This document shows positions 36,852 through 45,530 of a DNA stretch of 64,000 nucleotides, one piece after another (within the stretch, counting starts at the first letter, position 1; every line of letters begins with the position of its first letter). The notes beneath the pieces were generated by a model. The model had not been told where the DNA came from and ran no database searches. It saw only the letters and a program-made list of their open reading frames with translations. The position numbers and the translations under genes were made by a program. The stretch is from Bradyrhizobium jicamae (lineage in GTDB: Bacteria; Pseudomonadota; Alphaproteobacteria; Rhizobiales; Xanthobacteraceae): contig NZ_JAFCKQ010000025.1 of the NCBI RefSeq assembly GCF_018130215.1, positions 1 to 64,000 of the forward strand. Direction: 5' to 3'.

Positions 36852-37268
36852 ATGACCAGGTTATATTCAGGCGGATGCGCGTGTGGCGCGATCCGTTACG
36901 AGACGAGCAGCGCGCCTGTCTTCGAGAACCACTGCCAGTGCAGGGATTGCCAGAAACGAAGCGGCACCGGGCACGGATCATATCTGACCTTCGCGCAGCG
37001 AGCCGACGTCAGGGTGACCGGCACGGCGTCGGAGTGGCGCGTGGCCGGCGATAGCGGGAATGAAAAGATCCACGCCTTCTGCCCGACATGCGGCACGCCG
37101 GTCTACCTGACATTCGCTGCGATGCCGGACCTGTTTTCGATTCCCGCGACGAGCCTCGACGACCCAAGCCAATTCAACCCGCAAGTGCTCACCTACAGCA
37201 TCCGCGGCCTTGCATGGGACGAGGTTGATCCCTCGTTGCAGAAATTCGAGCGGATGCCGCCCGGATGA
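36852..37268 (+). CDS. GFA-like (Mss4 fold) zinc-binding protein
   Basis: A 138-residue protein of the glutathione-dependent formaldehyde-activating enzyme (GFA) family. The zinc-binding cysteines are all present: GGCACGAIRYE, ENHCQCRDCQKRSGTGHGSYL and HAFCPTCGTPVY. Most members are not true formaldehyde enzymes and have no known substrate. GAGGAG at 36839-36844 supports the ATG. It follows the SRPBCC gene by 42 bases and probably shares the ArsR-controlled transcript. Confidence 0.88.
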   Translation: MTRLYSGGCACGAIRYETSSAPVFENHCQCRDCQKRSGTGHGSYLTFAQRADVRVTGTASEWRVAGDSGNEKIHAFCPTCGTPVYLTFAAMPDLFSIPATSLDDPSQFNPQVLTYSIRGLAWDEVDPSLQKFERMPPG

Positions 37269-37302
37269 TTTCGGCCGGGCGCATGCGCTGACGTCGTGAT
37301 CG

Positions 37303-37343
37303 AAAAAGATCGAGCCGGCCGGGAGTTGATTCCGGCCGGCTCG
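37303..37343 (-). terminator. Strong bidirectional terminator hairpin
   Basis: CGAGCCGGCCGG at 37311-37322 pairs with CCGGCCGGCTCG at 37332-37343, a perfect 12-base stem with a nine-base loop. On the minus strand a T-rich run (ATCTTTTTC) follows, so it ends the M20 gene transcript; it also lies after the plus-strand GFA gene. Confidence 0.8.
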
Positions 37344-37367
37344 GCCTTCTGAACGGTCCGCGAGAGA

Positions 37368-38540
37368 TTACCCTGCGGGCATCTGCTTCTCGACCAGGCG
37401 CACCCAGTAGGAGGCGCCATGGCCGAGGATGTTGTCGTTGAACTTGTAGGCGGGGTGGTGGCACATCGGGCCGTCGCCCATGCCCAGGAACACGAAGGCG
37501 CCGGGGCGCGCTTCCAGCATGAAGGCGAAATCCTCGCCGCCCATCACCGGCACCGCGTTGTCGTCGACCCGGTCGGCGCCGACCACGTCGCGGGCGATTT
37601 CGGCGGCGATGCCGGCCTCGCGCGCGTGGTTCACGGTCGCCGGATAGAGGCGGGTGTATTTCGTCTCGGCCGATCCGCCATAGGCGCGGGCGACGCTCTC
37701 GGCGACCTCGCCGATCCGGCGTTCGACCAGATCGCGGATCTCGGGAGCGAGCGTACGCACGGTCCCGCCGAGCGTGACCGTCGCCGGGATCACGTTGAAC
37801 GCCGTGCCGGCTTCGAACATCGTGATCGAGACGACGGCCGATTTGAGCGGGTCGACGTTGCGCGACACGATCGATTGCAGCGCATTGATGATCTGAGCGC
37901 CGATCAGGACGCTGTCGATCGCCTCGTGCGGCGCGGCGCCGGCGTGGCCGCCCTTGCCGTGGACGAAGATCTGCACCGAGTCGGAGGAGGCGAGCATTGC
38001 GCCCGGCGTCGTCGCAAAATGGCCCTCCGGCAGGCCCGGCATGTTGTGCAGGCCGTAGACCTGCTCGATGCCCCACCGCGTCATCAGCCCGTCGTCGACC
38101 ATCGCCTTGCCGCCGGCGCCGCCTTCCTCGGCGGGCTGGAAGATCATGATCGCCGTGCCGTCGAAATTCCGGGTCTCGGCGAGGTATTTCGCGGCGCCGA
38201 GCAGCATCGCGGTGTGGCCGTCATGGCCACAGGCGTGCATCTTGCCCGGGACCTTCGAGGCGTAGGGTACGTCTGCGGCCTCCAAGATCGGCAGCGCGTC
38301 CATGTCGGCGCGCAGACCGATGGTCTTGCCTGAGGTGCTCTTGCGGCCGCGGATCACGCCGACCACGCCGGTGCGGCCGATGCCGGTCACCACCTCGTCG
38401 CAGCCGAACTCGCGCAGCTTGTCTGCGACGATGCCTGCGGTGCGGTGCACCTCGTAGAGCAATTCGGGATTCTCGTGGAAGTCGTGGCGCCATGCGGCCA
38501 TTTCATCCGAGAGGGCGGCAACGCGATTGACGATCGGCAT
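37368..38540 (-). CDS. M20 family amidohydrolase (hippurate hydrolase-like)
   Basis: A 390-residue metal-dependent amidohydrolase. Typical blocks are MAAWRHDFHENPELLYEVHRT, GLRADMDALPI, the metal ligands KMHACGHDGHTAMLLGAA, FQPAEEGGAGGKAMVDDG and the C-terminal MGGEDFAFM and HHPAYKFND. Relatives remove acyl groups from amino acids (hippurate, indole-acetyl-amino acids, N-acetyl-diaminopimelate); the exact substrate is unknown. The ATG at 38540 is the usual start. No clear ribosome site is present. Confidence 0.92.
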   Translation of the reverse strand: MPIVNRVAALSDEMAAWRHDFHENPELLYEVHRTAGIVADKLREFGCDEVVTGIGRTGVVGVIRGRKSTSGKTIGLRADMDALPILEAADVPYASKVPGKMHACGHDGHTAMLLGAAKYLAETRNFDGTAIMIFQPAEEGGAGGKAMVDDGLMTRWGIEQVYGLHNMPGLPEGHFATTPGAMLASSDSVQIFVHGKGGHAGAAPHEAIDSVLIGAQIINALQSIVSRNVDPLKSAVVSITMFEAGTAFNVIPATVTLGGTVRTLAPEIRDLVERRIGEVAESVARAYGGSAETKYTRLYPATVNHAREAGIAAEIARDVVGADRVDDNAVPVMGGEDFAFMLEARPGAFVFLGMGDGPMCHHPAYKFNDNILGHGASYWVRLVEKQMPAG

Positions 38541-38578
38541 GGGAGGGGTCCGTTTCTTGTTGTCGGCAGGGTCGGTGA

Positions 38579-38630
38579 GCGTAGCGTAACCCGCCGCGAT
38601 GTGCATGGAAATGGCGGGTTACGCCACGCT
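38579..38630. repeat. Palindromic intergenic repeat (GTAACCCGCC type)
   Basis: AGCGTAGCGTAACCCGCC at the left pairs with GGCGGGTTACGCCACGCT at the right, with a short spacer. This is a second type of palindrome that I know as common in Bradyrhizobium intergenic DNA (not searched). It lies between the M20 gene and purB. Confidence 0.65.
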
Positions 38631-38648
38631 ATCCCGCCCTCGATCCGG

Positions 38649-38722
38649 TAGCCCTGATGCAGCGCAGCGAAATCGTCCCGTGTGGTCGGCTCCCCCCGGA
38701 TTTCGCTGCGCCGCATCACCGC
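38649..38722. repeat. Palindromic intergenic repeat, degenerate copy of the 27953 type
   Basis: GATGCAGCGCAGCGAAATC on the left and GGATTTCGCTGCGCCGCATC on the right form an inverted repeat around a short spacer. It shares the core AGCGAAATC with the element at 27953-28039. It lies just downstream of purB and could act as its terminator. Confidence 0.6.
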
Positions 38723-38732
38723 CGTAAAGCGT

Positions 38733-40040
38733 TCAGCTTTCGCCGAACACCCGCTTGAAGATCGTGTCGACATGCTTCAGGTGATAGCCGAGGTCGAACT
38801 TCTCCTCGAGCTCGGCGTCCGTCATGTACTTCTTCACGTCGGCGTCCTGCTTCAGCAGCGTCAGGAAGTCCCCTTCGCCGCGCCAGACCGGCATCGCGTT
38901 GCGCTGCACGAACTTGTAGGCGTCCTCGCGGCTCGCGCCCTTCTGGGTCAGCGCGATCAGCACGCGCTGCGAATGCACGAGACCGCCGAGACGGTCGAGG
39001 TTCTTCTGCATGTTCGCCGGATAGACCAGCAGCTTCTCGACCAGGCCGGCGAGGCGGACCAGCGCGAAGTCGAGCGTCACGGTGGCATCGGGGCCCATCA
39101 TTCGTTCGGCCGATGAATGCGAGATATCGCGCTCGTGCCAGAGCGCGACGTTCTCCAGCGCCGGCGTCACATAGGCGCGCACCATGCGCGACAGGCCGGA
39201 GAGGTTTTCCGACAGCACCGGGTTGCGCTTGTGCGGCATCGCGGACGAGCCCTTCTGGCCCTCCGAGAAGAATTCTTCGGCTTCCAGCACCTCGGTGCGT
39301 TGCAGGTGGCGGATCTCGACGGCGAGCCGGTCGACCGAGGCCGCGATCACGCCGAGCGTGGCGAAGTAGATCGCGTGGCGGTCGCGCGGGATCACCTGCG
39401 TCGAGACCGGCTCCGGCTTCAGCCCCATCGCCTTGGCGACGTGCTCTTCGACGCGGGGGTCGATCTGGGCGAAAGTGCCGACCGCGCCCGAGATCGCGCA
39501 GGTCGAAATCTCGTCGCGCGCCGCGACGAGACGGGCGCGGGCGCGGCTGAACTCGGCATAGGCATAGGCGAGCTTGAGGCCGAAGGTGACGGGCTCAGCG
39601 TGGATGCCGTGGGAACGGCCGATGGTCGGCGTCATCTTGTGCTCGAAGGCCCGCGTCTTCAGCGCCGCGAGCACCCGGTCGAGGTCGGCGAGCAGGAGGT
39701 CGGCGGCGCGCTTGAGCTGGACGTTGAGGGTGGTATCGAGCACGTCGGAGGAGGTCATGCCCTGGTGCACGAAACGCGCCTCGGGGCCGACGATCTCGGC
39801 GAGATGGGTCAGGAAGGCGATCACGTCGTGCTTGGTCTCGCGCTCGATCTCGTCGATCCGCGCCACGTCGAATTTGGCGTCCTTGGCCTTGGCCCAGATC
39901 GTCCTCGCGGCCTCCTTCGGGATCACGCCAAGCTCGGCCTGGGCGTCGGCGGCATGCGCCTCGATCTCGAACCAGATCTTGAAACGCGTCTGCGGCTCCC
40001 AGATGGAGGCCATTTCCGGGCGGGTATAGCGGGGGATCAT
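38733..40040 (-). CDS. purB: Adenylosuccinate lyase
   Basis: A 435-residue enzyme of the fumarase/aspartase fold. It cleaves SAICAR (two steps after PurC) and adenylosuccinate. Signature sites are FVHQGMTSSDVLDTTL, TIGRSHGIHAEPVTFG, the general-base loop GSSAMPHKRNPVLSENL, and the sequence ERDISHSSAER. The ATG at 40040 is preceded by GGAG at good spacing; the frame open to 40052 adds only a few residues. It is 28 kb from purC, not in the same operon. Confidence 0.96.
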   Translation of the reverse strand: MIPRYTRPEMASIWEPQTRFKIWFEIEAHAADAQAELGVIPKEAARTIWAKAKDAKFDVARIDEIERETKHDVIAFLTHLAEIVGPEARFVHQGMTSSDVLDTTLNVQLKRAADLLLADLDRVLAALKTRAFEHKMTPTIGRSHGIHAEPVTFGLKLAYAYAEFSRARARLVAARDEISTCAISGAVGTFAQIDPRVEEHVAKAMGLKPEPVSTQVIPRDRHAIYFATLGVIAASVDRLAVEIRHLQRTEVLEAEEFFSEGQKGSSAMPHKRNPVLSENLSGLSRMVRAYVTPALENVALWHERDISHSSAERMMGPDATVTLDFALVRLAGLVEKLLVYPANMQKNLDRLGGLVHSQRVLIALTQKGASREDAYKFVQRNAMPVWRGEGDFLTLLKQDADVKKYMTDAELEEKFDLGYHLKHVDTIFKRVFGES

Positions 40041-40254
40041 CGACAACTCCAAAGGGGGCGGGGGCGCAACGGGCGCGGCTCCCGGCCAAATTGTTTTTTA
40101 CGCCGTGCTTTAGCAAATCAGGGCCGGAGAGGCCACCCGTATGGGGGATTTGGAGGGGAAAACAGGGTGGGCGATAGTGAACCGCGCAGGGCGCCGGTCC
40201 CCCTCTCCCCGCCTGGGGAGGGGAGGCACAGCGCGCTATGGGGCGACCGTCCCT

Positions 40255-40908
40255 CTACAGATTCGCCAGCCCGCATTCGACGGCGAGGCGGACCAGCTGC
40301 GCATCGGTCCGCATCCCGGTCTTGGCCTTGATCAGATAGTGGTAGTTCTGCACGGTCTTGGTGCTGAGGTTGAGATTTTCCGCGATCTGCTCCTTGGTCG
40401 CGCCGGCGACCAGCTGCCGCAGGATCTCGATCTCCCGCTCGCCGAGCTCGTCGAGCGCCGATTTCGTCGGCACCAGGCTCTCCAGCGCCAGCACCCGGGC
40501 GACATCGTCGCTCATGGCATGTTCGCCGCGTACCACCGAGCGGATCGCGGCGATCAGCTCCGCCGGCTCGCTGCCCTTGGTGACGAAGCCGCTCGCGCCG
40601 GCGCCGAATGCCGCCTTCACCTGCGCGACCTCGCTGTGCATGCTGAACACCAGGACGCGCGCATCGGCGTCGCGCGCGCGGATGTTGCGGATTGCCTCCA
40701 GGCCGCTCGCCCCGGGCATCGAGATGTCCATCACCACGACGTCGGGTTGGTGTGCCTTGAACGCGCGGTAGGCGCCCGCCGCGTTGTCGGCCTCGGCGAC
40801 CACGCGGAAATCGTCCTGATGCTCGAGCACGCGCCGGTATCCCTGCCGGACCACGGGATGGTCGTCGACCAGCAGGATCGAGATGCCGCTGGTGCCTACC
40901 GCGCTCAT
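40255..40908 (-). CDS. LuxR/NarL family response regulator
   Basis: A 217-residue regulator with a receiver domain (phospho-acceptor Asp61 in VVVMDISMPG, conserved Lys in FVTKGSEP) and a C-terminal LuxR helix-turn-helix: LGEREIEILRQLVAGATKEQIAENLNLSTKTVQNYHYLI. Its start overlaps the stop of the kinase gene by one base (TGATG), so translation is coupled. A pyrimidine/purine-rich hairpin around 40200-40230 may end the transcript. The target genes are unknown. Confidence 0.93.
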   Translation of the reverse strand: MSAVGTSGISILLVDDHPVVRQGYRRVLEHQDDFRVVAEADNAAGAYRAFKAHQPDVVVMDISMPGASGLEAIRNIRARDADARVLVFSMHSEVAQVKAAFGAGASGFVTKGSEPAELIAAIRSVVRGEHAMSDDVARVLALESLVPTKSALDELGEREIEILRQLVAGATKEQIAENLNLSTKTVQNYHYLIKAKTGMRTDAQLVRLAVECGLANL

Positions 40909-42281
40909 CAGGCGGCGAGCGGGATGGTGGCGGCGACGGAAAGGCCACGGCTGGCGCGGGCGATCGACAGCGAGCCGCCGAGCGCCGCCACGCGCTCGCT
41001 GACGCCGGTGAGGCCGAAGCCCGCTGACTGCGCCACCTTGGCTGCGTCCCCGCCGCCGTCGTCCTCGACCCGGACCAGCAGCGCATTCTCCGGTTCGGTG
41101 CGCCGCTCGATCCGAAGCACGATCTCGCGCGCCGCGCTATGGCGCAGCGCATTGGTCAGGCACTCCTGCGCGACGCGATAGGCGGTGGCGGCCACCGTGC
41201 CGCGCACGTCGGCCAGGTCGCCCTGCAGGTCGAGCTGGATCATCGGCTGCGTCGTGGCCTGCGAGCGCCAGCTGTCGACGAGATCGACCAGGCTCGCTTC
41301 CAGCCCGAGTTCCTCGGCCGGCGGATGCCGCAGCCGCTTCAGCGTATCGCGCAGGCACGCGATGATGCGGCGCGTCGCCTGCGAGATCATGCGCGCATCC
41401 TGCGCGATCTCGGTACCTGCGGCGTATTTATCCCCGGCGCTCGCCTCGATCGTGGTGGCGAAGGCGAGGATCGCGGTGAGGTTCTGACCGAATTCATCAT
41501 GCAACTCGCGCGCCAGCGCACGCCGCTCGTCGCTGCGGATCTCGAGCAGGCGGCGGGTCAGGACGGCGCGTTCCTCCTGGGCCTGCGCCAGGCGGTCGCC
41601 GAGATCGCTGACGGCCTGTCCGATCATCGCGAGTTCCATCGAGCGGATGCGCGGCAGTGCGGTGCGGTATTGGCCATCAGCCATCCGCTGCAGCGCCGAG
41701 ACGATCGAGCGGGCCGGCGCCAGCGTATGCGCGATCGCCAGTGACGCCAGCAGCGCGATCGCCAGCGCCATCAGGAGCGCAACGTGGATGTTCTCCAGGA
41801 TGTGCCGCCAGGCCAGCGCGATCGCGGCCTGCGGATCGGCGTTTGCAAGCACGGTTCCCGCGGTCGCGGCACGGGCGCTGATCGGCCGGGAGACGGTTGC
41901 GTGGTTGCCGAGGACGGTCTGCACCGTCGCCGCGAACCAGCGCGGCGGCGCCGTGCCGATACCCTTGCTCTGACCGCACAGCGGCTTCTCGAATGCACCT
42001 GACGGCTCGAACTGCACGCAGATTCCGGGCGAGATCAGCCCCATCGTCTCGATGGTGCGCCAGTCCGGCGCCGGCAGCAATTGGTCGCGCATGCGGTTGC
42101 TGCGCAACAGCAGTTCGCGCCAGTACAGCGCTTCGAGCGCCTGCGAGACGCGCTCGGCGGAGGCTGATGTCGAGCGATCGACGCTGCGATAGGCGTCGAT
42201 CGTGGCCCAGATGGTCGCGGCCCCAAGGCACAGCGCGACGATGACGAGCAGGCGGGCGACCAGTTGAAGCACGAGGCGCAT
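40908..42281 (-). CDS. NarX-type sensor histidine kinase
   Basis: A 457-residue inner-membrane kinase. Residues about 1-27 form the first membrane helix, followed by a periplasmic domain of about 130 residues, a second helix (ALLMALAIALLASLAIAHTL), a HAMP segment, and the HisKA_3 dimerisation domain with the phospho-acceptor histidine in ELHDEFGQNLTAIL. The ATPase domain has DDGGG and GFGLTGVSERVAALGG. The ATG at 42281 has GGAG at good spacing; a GTG at 42290 is an alternative. The periplasmic domain has no family I recognise, so the signal is unknown. It forms a pair with the overlapping response regulator. Confidence 0.92.
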   Translation of the reverse strand: MRLVLQLVARLLVIVALCLGAATIWATIDAYRSVDRSTSASAERVSQALEALYWRELLLRSNRMRDQLLPAPDWRTIETMGLISPGICVQFEPSGAFEKPLCGQSKGIGTAPPRWFAATVQTVLGNHATVSRPISARAATAGTVLANADPQAAIALAWRHILENIHVALLMALAIALLASLAIAHTLAPARSIVSALQRMADGQYRTALPRIRSMELAMIGQAVSDLGDRLAQAQEERAVLTRRLLEIRSDERRALARELHDEFGQNLTAILAFATTIEASAGDKYAAGTEIAQDARMISQATRRIIACLRDTLKRLRHPPAEELGLEASLVDLVDSWRSQATTQPMIQLDLQGDLADVRGTVAATAYRVAQECLTNALRHSAAREIVLRIERRTEPENALLVRVEDDGGGDAAKVAQSAGFGLTGVSERVAALGGSLSIARASRGLSVAATIPLAA

Positions 42282-42547
42282 GCGATCCACTCCAGTGCCA
42301 GAGCATGACCCGGAAAGGTGTTAAGCGGTTTTCTCCGGCCGTCTTGCTCGAAAGAGAAGTCACAGCGCGATATGTTTCGCGCGTTGCAGGGCGAAGCCTA
42401 ACAGCAGGGCCGTTTCCGGCCAATCGAAACAGGCCTAAGGAGATGCAGGTCGGGAAATTTGCCCGACCAAGTTTGGGCAGATGTCTTTGGACGGCGCCGG
42501 CCCGCTCTGGTGTAACGTGACGGTCTCGCAAGGAGAGGTGACGCAGC

Positions 42548-43312
42548 ATGAGCGCCAGGATCGAAGCTGTGGCCGGCACGGACGCCGCGGAACGCAGCGT
42601 GCTGCTGATCTGGATGATCTTCACCGGCCTGTCCGTCTTCGCCGCTTTCCTGCTCTGGCGCTACGGGCTGATCCGCCGCATGGTCAGTTCCGACCGCACC
42701 TATATCTCGAGCGTCATCGCCGTCCTCTACATCGTGACCTGCATCCATTGCTTCTGGCGGACCCGGGCGATCGCGCGTGAAGGGGAGGTTGCGCGCGGCT
42801 GTCGCGCGATTCTGGCCTCGCCCGATGGCACCAGGGCGCTCGACGCCGGTGCGCGCGGCCTGCCCGGCGGGTTGGTGACCGATCACATCAAGAGCCTGGT
42901 GCAGAAGGCCGAGGCACAGGGCATGGGGAAAGGCTCGGGCCGGATCGACCAGACGCTGCTGCTCCGGACGCTGGCGGACCGCCTGCGTGGTTCCAACGGC
43001 TTTGGCGCCTTCGTCTCCGACACGCTGATGAAACTCGGCCTGCTCGGCACCATCATCGGCTTCATCATCATGCTGGCGCCGATCGCGACCCTTGATGCCG
43101 CCGACAAGGTCGCGATGAAATCGTCGATGGGGCTGATGAGCGACGGCATGGCAGTCGCGATGTACACGACGCTGGCCGGGCTGATCGGCTCGATCCTGGT
43201 GCGGATCCAGTACTACATGCTGGATAGCGCGACCCAGCGGGTGTTTTCCGACGCCGTCGTGCTGACCGAGACGCACGTCACCCCGGCCCTGGAACGCCGT
43301 CATGATGGATGA
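42548..43312 (+). CDS. MotA/TolQ/ExbB-like membrane protein
   Basis: A 254-residue protein with about four membrane segments: two near the N-terminus, and a C-terminal pair (LGLLGTIIGFIIML and MYTTLAGLIGSILVRI) that matches the MotA/TolQ/ExbB proton-channel signature, including the conserved GLLGTIIGF turn and a glycine-rich last helix. In such systems a pentamer of this type drives an attached rod protein with the proton gradient. AGGAGAGG precedes the ATG. The next gene overlaps by 11 bases and encodes a single-anchor periplasmic protein, the expected layout of a two-part stator. No known motor, Tol or Ton genes are present. Confidence 0.78.
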   Translation: MSARIEAVAGTDAAERSVLLIWMIFTGLSVFAAFLLWRYGLIRRMVSSDRTYISSVIAVLYIVTCIHCFWRTRAIAREGEVARGCRAILASPDGTRALDAGARGLPGGLVTDHIKSLVQKAEAQGMGKGSGRIDQTLLLRTLADRLRGSNGFGAFVSDTLMKLGLLGTIIGFIIMLAPIATLDAADKVAMKSSMGLMSDGMAVAMYTTLAGLIGSILVRIQYYMLDSATQRVFSDAVVLTETHVTPALERRHDG

Positions 43313-43976
43313 GTTCGGCCTCTATCCGCGCGAGGAGCCATTCGACCCGCTCGGCGTGATGCTTTTCAAGGCGCTGCAGGTGATCGCCTTCCTGTTCTTC
43401 CTGGCGCTGCTTGCGGTGTCGCCGGATTCAAAGGACGGCAAGATCGACTCCAAGGCCGAATTCATCATCACGATGGACTGGCCGGACAACCACCCTGACG
43501 ATCTGGACCTGTTCGTGCAGGACCCCGCCGGCAACATCGCCTGGTACCGGCACCGCGAGGCCGGCTTCCTGACGCTTGACCGCGACGATCGCGGCGGCGC
43601 CAACGATTTCATCGTCGTCAACGGCAAGAAGATCGCCTCGCCCATCCGCGAGGAGATCGTCACCGTGCGCGGCATCCTGGCCGGCGAATACACCGTCAAC
43701 GTCTCGCATTTCTCGGCCACGACAGGCGAACCGGTCGAGGCCAATGTGAAGGTGCAGAAGCTCAATCCGACGGCGCAGGTGATCTTCGACGACAAGCTCA
43801 CGGTCAATCACACCGGCGACGAGAAGACCGCGGTCCGCTTCCGTCTCGACGCCGAGGGCAAGGTGGTCAACGTCGACCAGCGGCCGAAGTCGCTGCTGGA
43901 GACGTTCCGCATGGGCTGGCGCAATGGCGCCGACATCGATCCGAAGACCGGCGTGAGGACTCTGGGCCGTGACTAG
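43302..43976 (+). CDS. Membrane-anchored periplasmic protein, putative ExbD/MotB-like partner
   Basis: A 224-residue protein. After a short cytoplasmic start comes one membrane helix (LFKALQVIAFLFFLALLAV), as in ExbD/TolR/MotB. The periplasmic part is not the usual ExbD fold: ITMDWPDNHPDDLDLFVQDPAGN followed by GGANDFI and AGEYTVNVSHFSATTG resembles a DUF2135-like beta domain found in surface and von Willebrand proteins. The helix lacks a clear proton-carrying aspartate near its start, though an Asp follows closely after it (SPDSKDGK). It overlaps both flanking genes. The function is unknown. Confidence 0.68.
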   Translation: MMDEFGLYPREEPFDPLGVMLFKALQVIAFLFFLALLAVSPDSKDGKIDSKAEFIITMDWPDNHPDDLDLFVQDPAGNIAWYRHREAGFLTLDRDDRGGANDFIVVNGKKIASPIREEIVTVRGILAGEYTVNVSHFSATTGEPVEANVKVQKLNPTAQVIFDDKLTVNHTGDEKTAVRFRLDAEGKVVNVDQRPKSLLETFRMGWRNGADIDPKTGVRTLGRD

Positions 43977-44577
43977 CCTGCAGTCGGTCATCCTCACGCT
44001 CGCGGTCGCCTATGCGGTGATCGGTGCGCTCTTGTTGATCGTGCTGGTCTATGCGCGCCTGCACTGGTCGCTGAAGGCCGTGGCGATCGTCGTGACCAGC
44101 GCTTTCTATGTCATCAGCTTTGGCGGCATGCGCGGGCTGCTCGGCTGGGCCTCGACGGAAACGCTGCCGGCCAACTTCAAGCTGCTGGCCACGCGGATCG
44201 TGGAGCCGCATTCGCTGGAAGGCGACCCGGGCTCGATCTATCTCTGGGTCGAGGAACTCGATGACGACAATCGGCCGAGCGCGATTCCGCGTGCCTTCCG
44301 AATTCCCTACAGCGAGGCGCTCGCCGAGCAGACCCACACCGCCGACACCGAAGTCAAGGCCGGGCACCCGCAGGGCGGGCGGGCAGCGGATTTCGGCGGC
44401 GGCGAGGGGACCATTCTGGACCTCGTCAGGGAATACATCACCCCGAAGACGGTTCTCGAAACCTCAGGCGGGGATTCCACGACCGGCGTCTTCGTGCCTC
44501 CGCCGGCGGGCGCCCAGGGCTCGGTCTTCAACCCCCTGCCGCCGCCCCGGATGCCGCCCAAGGACGCACAGCAATAG
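43969..44577 (+). CDS. Uncharacterised membrane protein of the MotA-like operon
   Basis: A 202-residue protein with two N-terminal membrane helices (LTLAVAYAVIGALLLIVLVY, then VVTSAFYVISFGG), followed by a soluble domain of about 70 residues and a proline- and glycine-rich tail ending NPLPPPRMPPKD. I recognise no family. The GTG start at 43969 overlaps the stop of the previous gene by eight bases, so the three genes form one tightly coupled operon. Confidence 0.62.
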   Translation: MTSLQSVILTLAVAYAVIGALLLIVLVYARLHWSLKAVAIVVTSAFYVISFGGMRGLLGWASTETLPANFKLLATRIVEPHSLEGDPGSIYLWVEELDDDNRPSAIPRAFRIPYSEALAEQTHTADTEVKAGHPQGGRAADFGGGEGTILDLVREYITPKTVLETSGGDSTTGVFVPPPAGAQGSVFNPLPPPRMPPKDAQQ

Positions 44578-44640
44578 CGGGGCTGTCCGCCGGGCCGGTT
44601 CCCTGCGCGGGTCGCCGGCCAACGAACTTAAAAAGTTCGA

Positions 44641-44662
44641 TGACAGATATTGAAATCTGTCA
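44641..44662 (+). promoter_or_regulatory. Inverted repeat upstream of the 44-aa ORF and TetR gene
   Basis: TGACAGAT at 44641-44648 and ATCTGTCA at 44655-44662 are perfect inverted halves separated by six bases. It lies about 100 bases before the short ORF and 235 before the TetR gene. It could be a TetR operator controlling its own transcript, or a weak terminator of the preceding operon. Confidence 0.45.
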
Positions 44663-44765
44663 GCGCGATGGTATATTCCCTTTGGCTCCAGGCTGGGGGT
44701 GTGCGGGTTTTCCGGCACCTGGCCGGGATCCAACGTTTAAGTGACTACCTCTAAGGACTACCGAA

Positions 44766-44900
44766 ATGACGATAGAAATCTTTCAATTGACCGCCCAGAT
44801 TCAACAGTGGCTCAATCATCGCGTCGCCCGCCATTTGGCCGCCCAGGCCGCCAAATTCACCCGCGGCCATGACAGCGAGAACCAGACGGTGAACGCATGA
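44766..44900 (+). CDS. 44-residue ORF translationally coupled to a TetR gene
   Basis: The peptide begins MTIEIFQLTAQIQQWLNHRV and ends DSENQTVNA. It is mostly helical and amphipathic, with no membrane segment. AGGA lies at good spacing before the ATG at 44766, and the TGA (44898-44900) overlaps the TetR ATG as ATGA, the typical layout of coupled genes. It is not a known family. It may be a real small protein or just a leader that controls translation of the regulator. Confidence 0.5.
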   Translation: MTIEIFQLTAQIQQWLNHRVARHLAAQAAKFTRGHDSENQTVNA

Positions 44901-45493
44901 ACGAGGCGGTGGTCCTGACTCCCGAGCGGATCCTCGAAGCAACCGAGGATGTTTTGCGGCGCTTCGGGCTCGCCAAGGCCACCGTCGTCGACGTTGCCCG
45001 CGCGCTGGATGTCAGCCACGGCAGCGTCTACCGCCACTTCCCCAGCAAGGCCTCGCTGCGCGATGCCGTCGCCAAGCGCTGGCTTGACCGGGCCAATGAG
45101 CCGCTGTGCAAGCTCGCAGCGGCCGATGGCCCGGCGCCGGAGCGGCTGGAGAAATGGCTGCGCACGATGTTTGCGATCAAGCAGAAGAAGGTCTGTGACG
45201 ATCCCGAGATGTTCGCGACCTATCTGGCGCTGGCGCAGGAAGCGCGCGAGGTAGTGGAGTCCTACAAGGACAAGCAGGTCGACCTGCTTGCGAAGATCCT
45301 GTCTGATGGCGTCGCGCAGGGCGTGTTCGAAATCGACGACGTCAAGGCGACCGCGCGCGCGGTGTTCGATTCCACCGTCCGCTACCATCACCCCGCGCAT
45401 GCCGAGGAATGGGCCAAGCCGGAATGTCCGGCACGGATCGAAGCGCTGATCTCGCTATTGCTGCGTGGCCTGCAGGCGCCGTGCAAGCATTAA
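44897..45493 (+). CDS. TetR/AcrR family transcriptional regulator
   Basis: A 198-residue regulator. The DNA-binding part is LEATEDVLRRFGLAKATVVDVARALDVSHGSVYRHFPSKASL. The C-terminal domain (about 80-190) is like the TetR group ending in ALISLLLRGL, near residue 190. No effector or target can be read from the context: the upstream neighbour is the coupled 44-residue ORF and the downstream one is convergent. An inverted repeat at 44641-44662 may be its operator. Confidence 0.9.
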   Translation: MNEAVVLTPERILEATEDVLRRFGLAKATVVDVARALDVSHGSVYRHFPSKASLRDAVAKRWLDRANEPLCKLAAADGPAPERLEKWLRTMFAIKQKKVCDDPEMFATYLALAQEAREVVESYKDKQVDLLAKILSDGVAQGVFEIDDVKATARAVFDSTVRYHHPAHAEEWAKPECPARIEALISLLLRGLQAPCKH

Positions 45494-45530
45494 TCTGCCT
45501 CCGGATTGAATGCCGCAGGCGCGTGCTCCG

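Noticed and set aside
42548..44577. Zorya phage-defence system
   Set aside because: Only the MotA-like part resembles it; there is no ZorB OmpA domain, helicase or nuclease gene.
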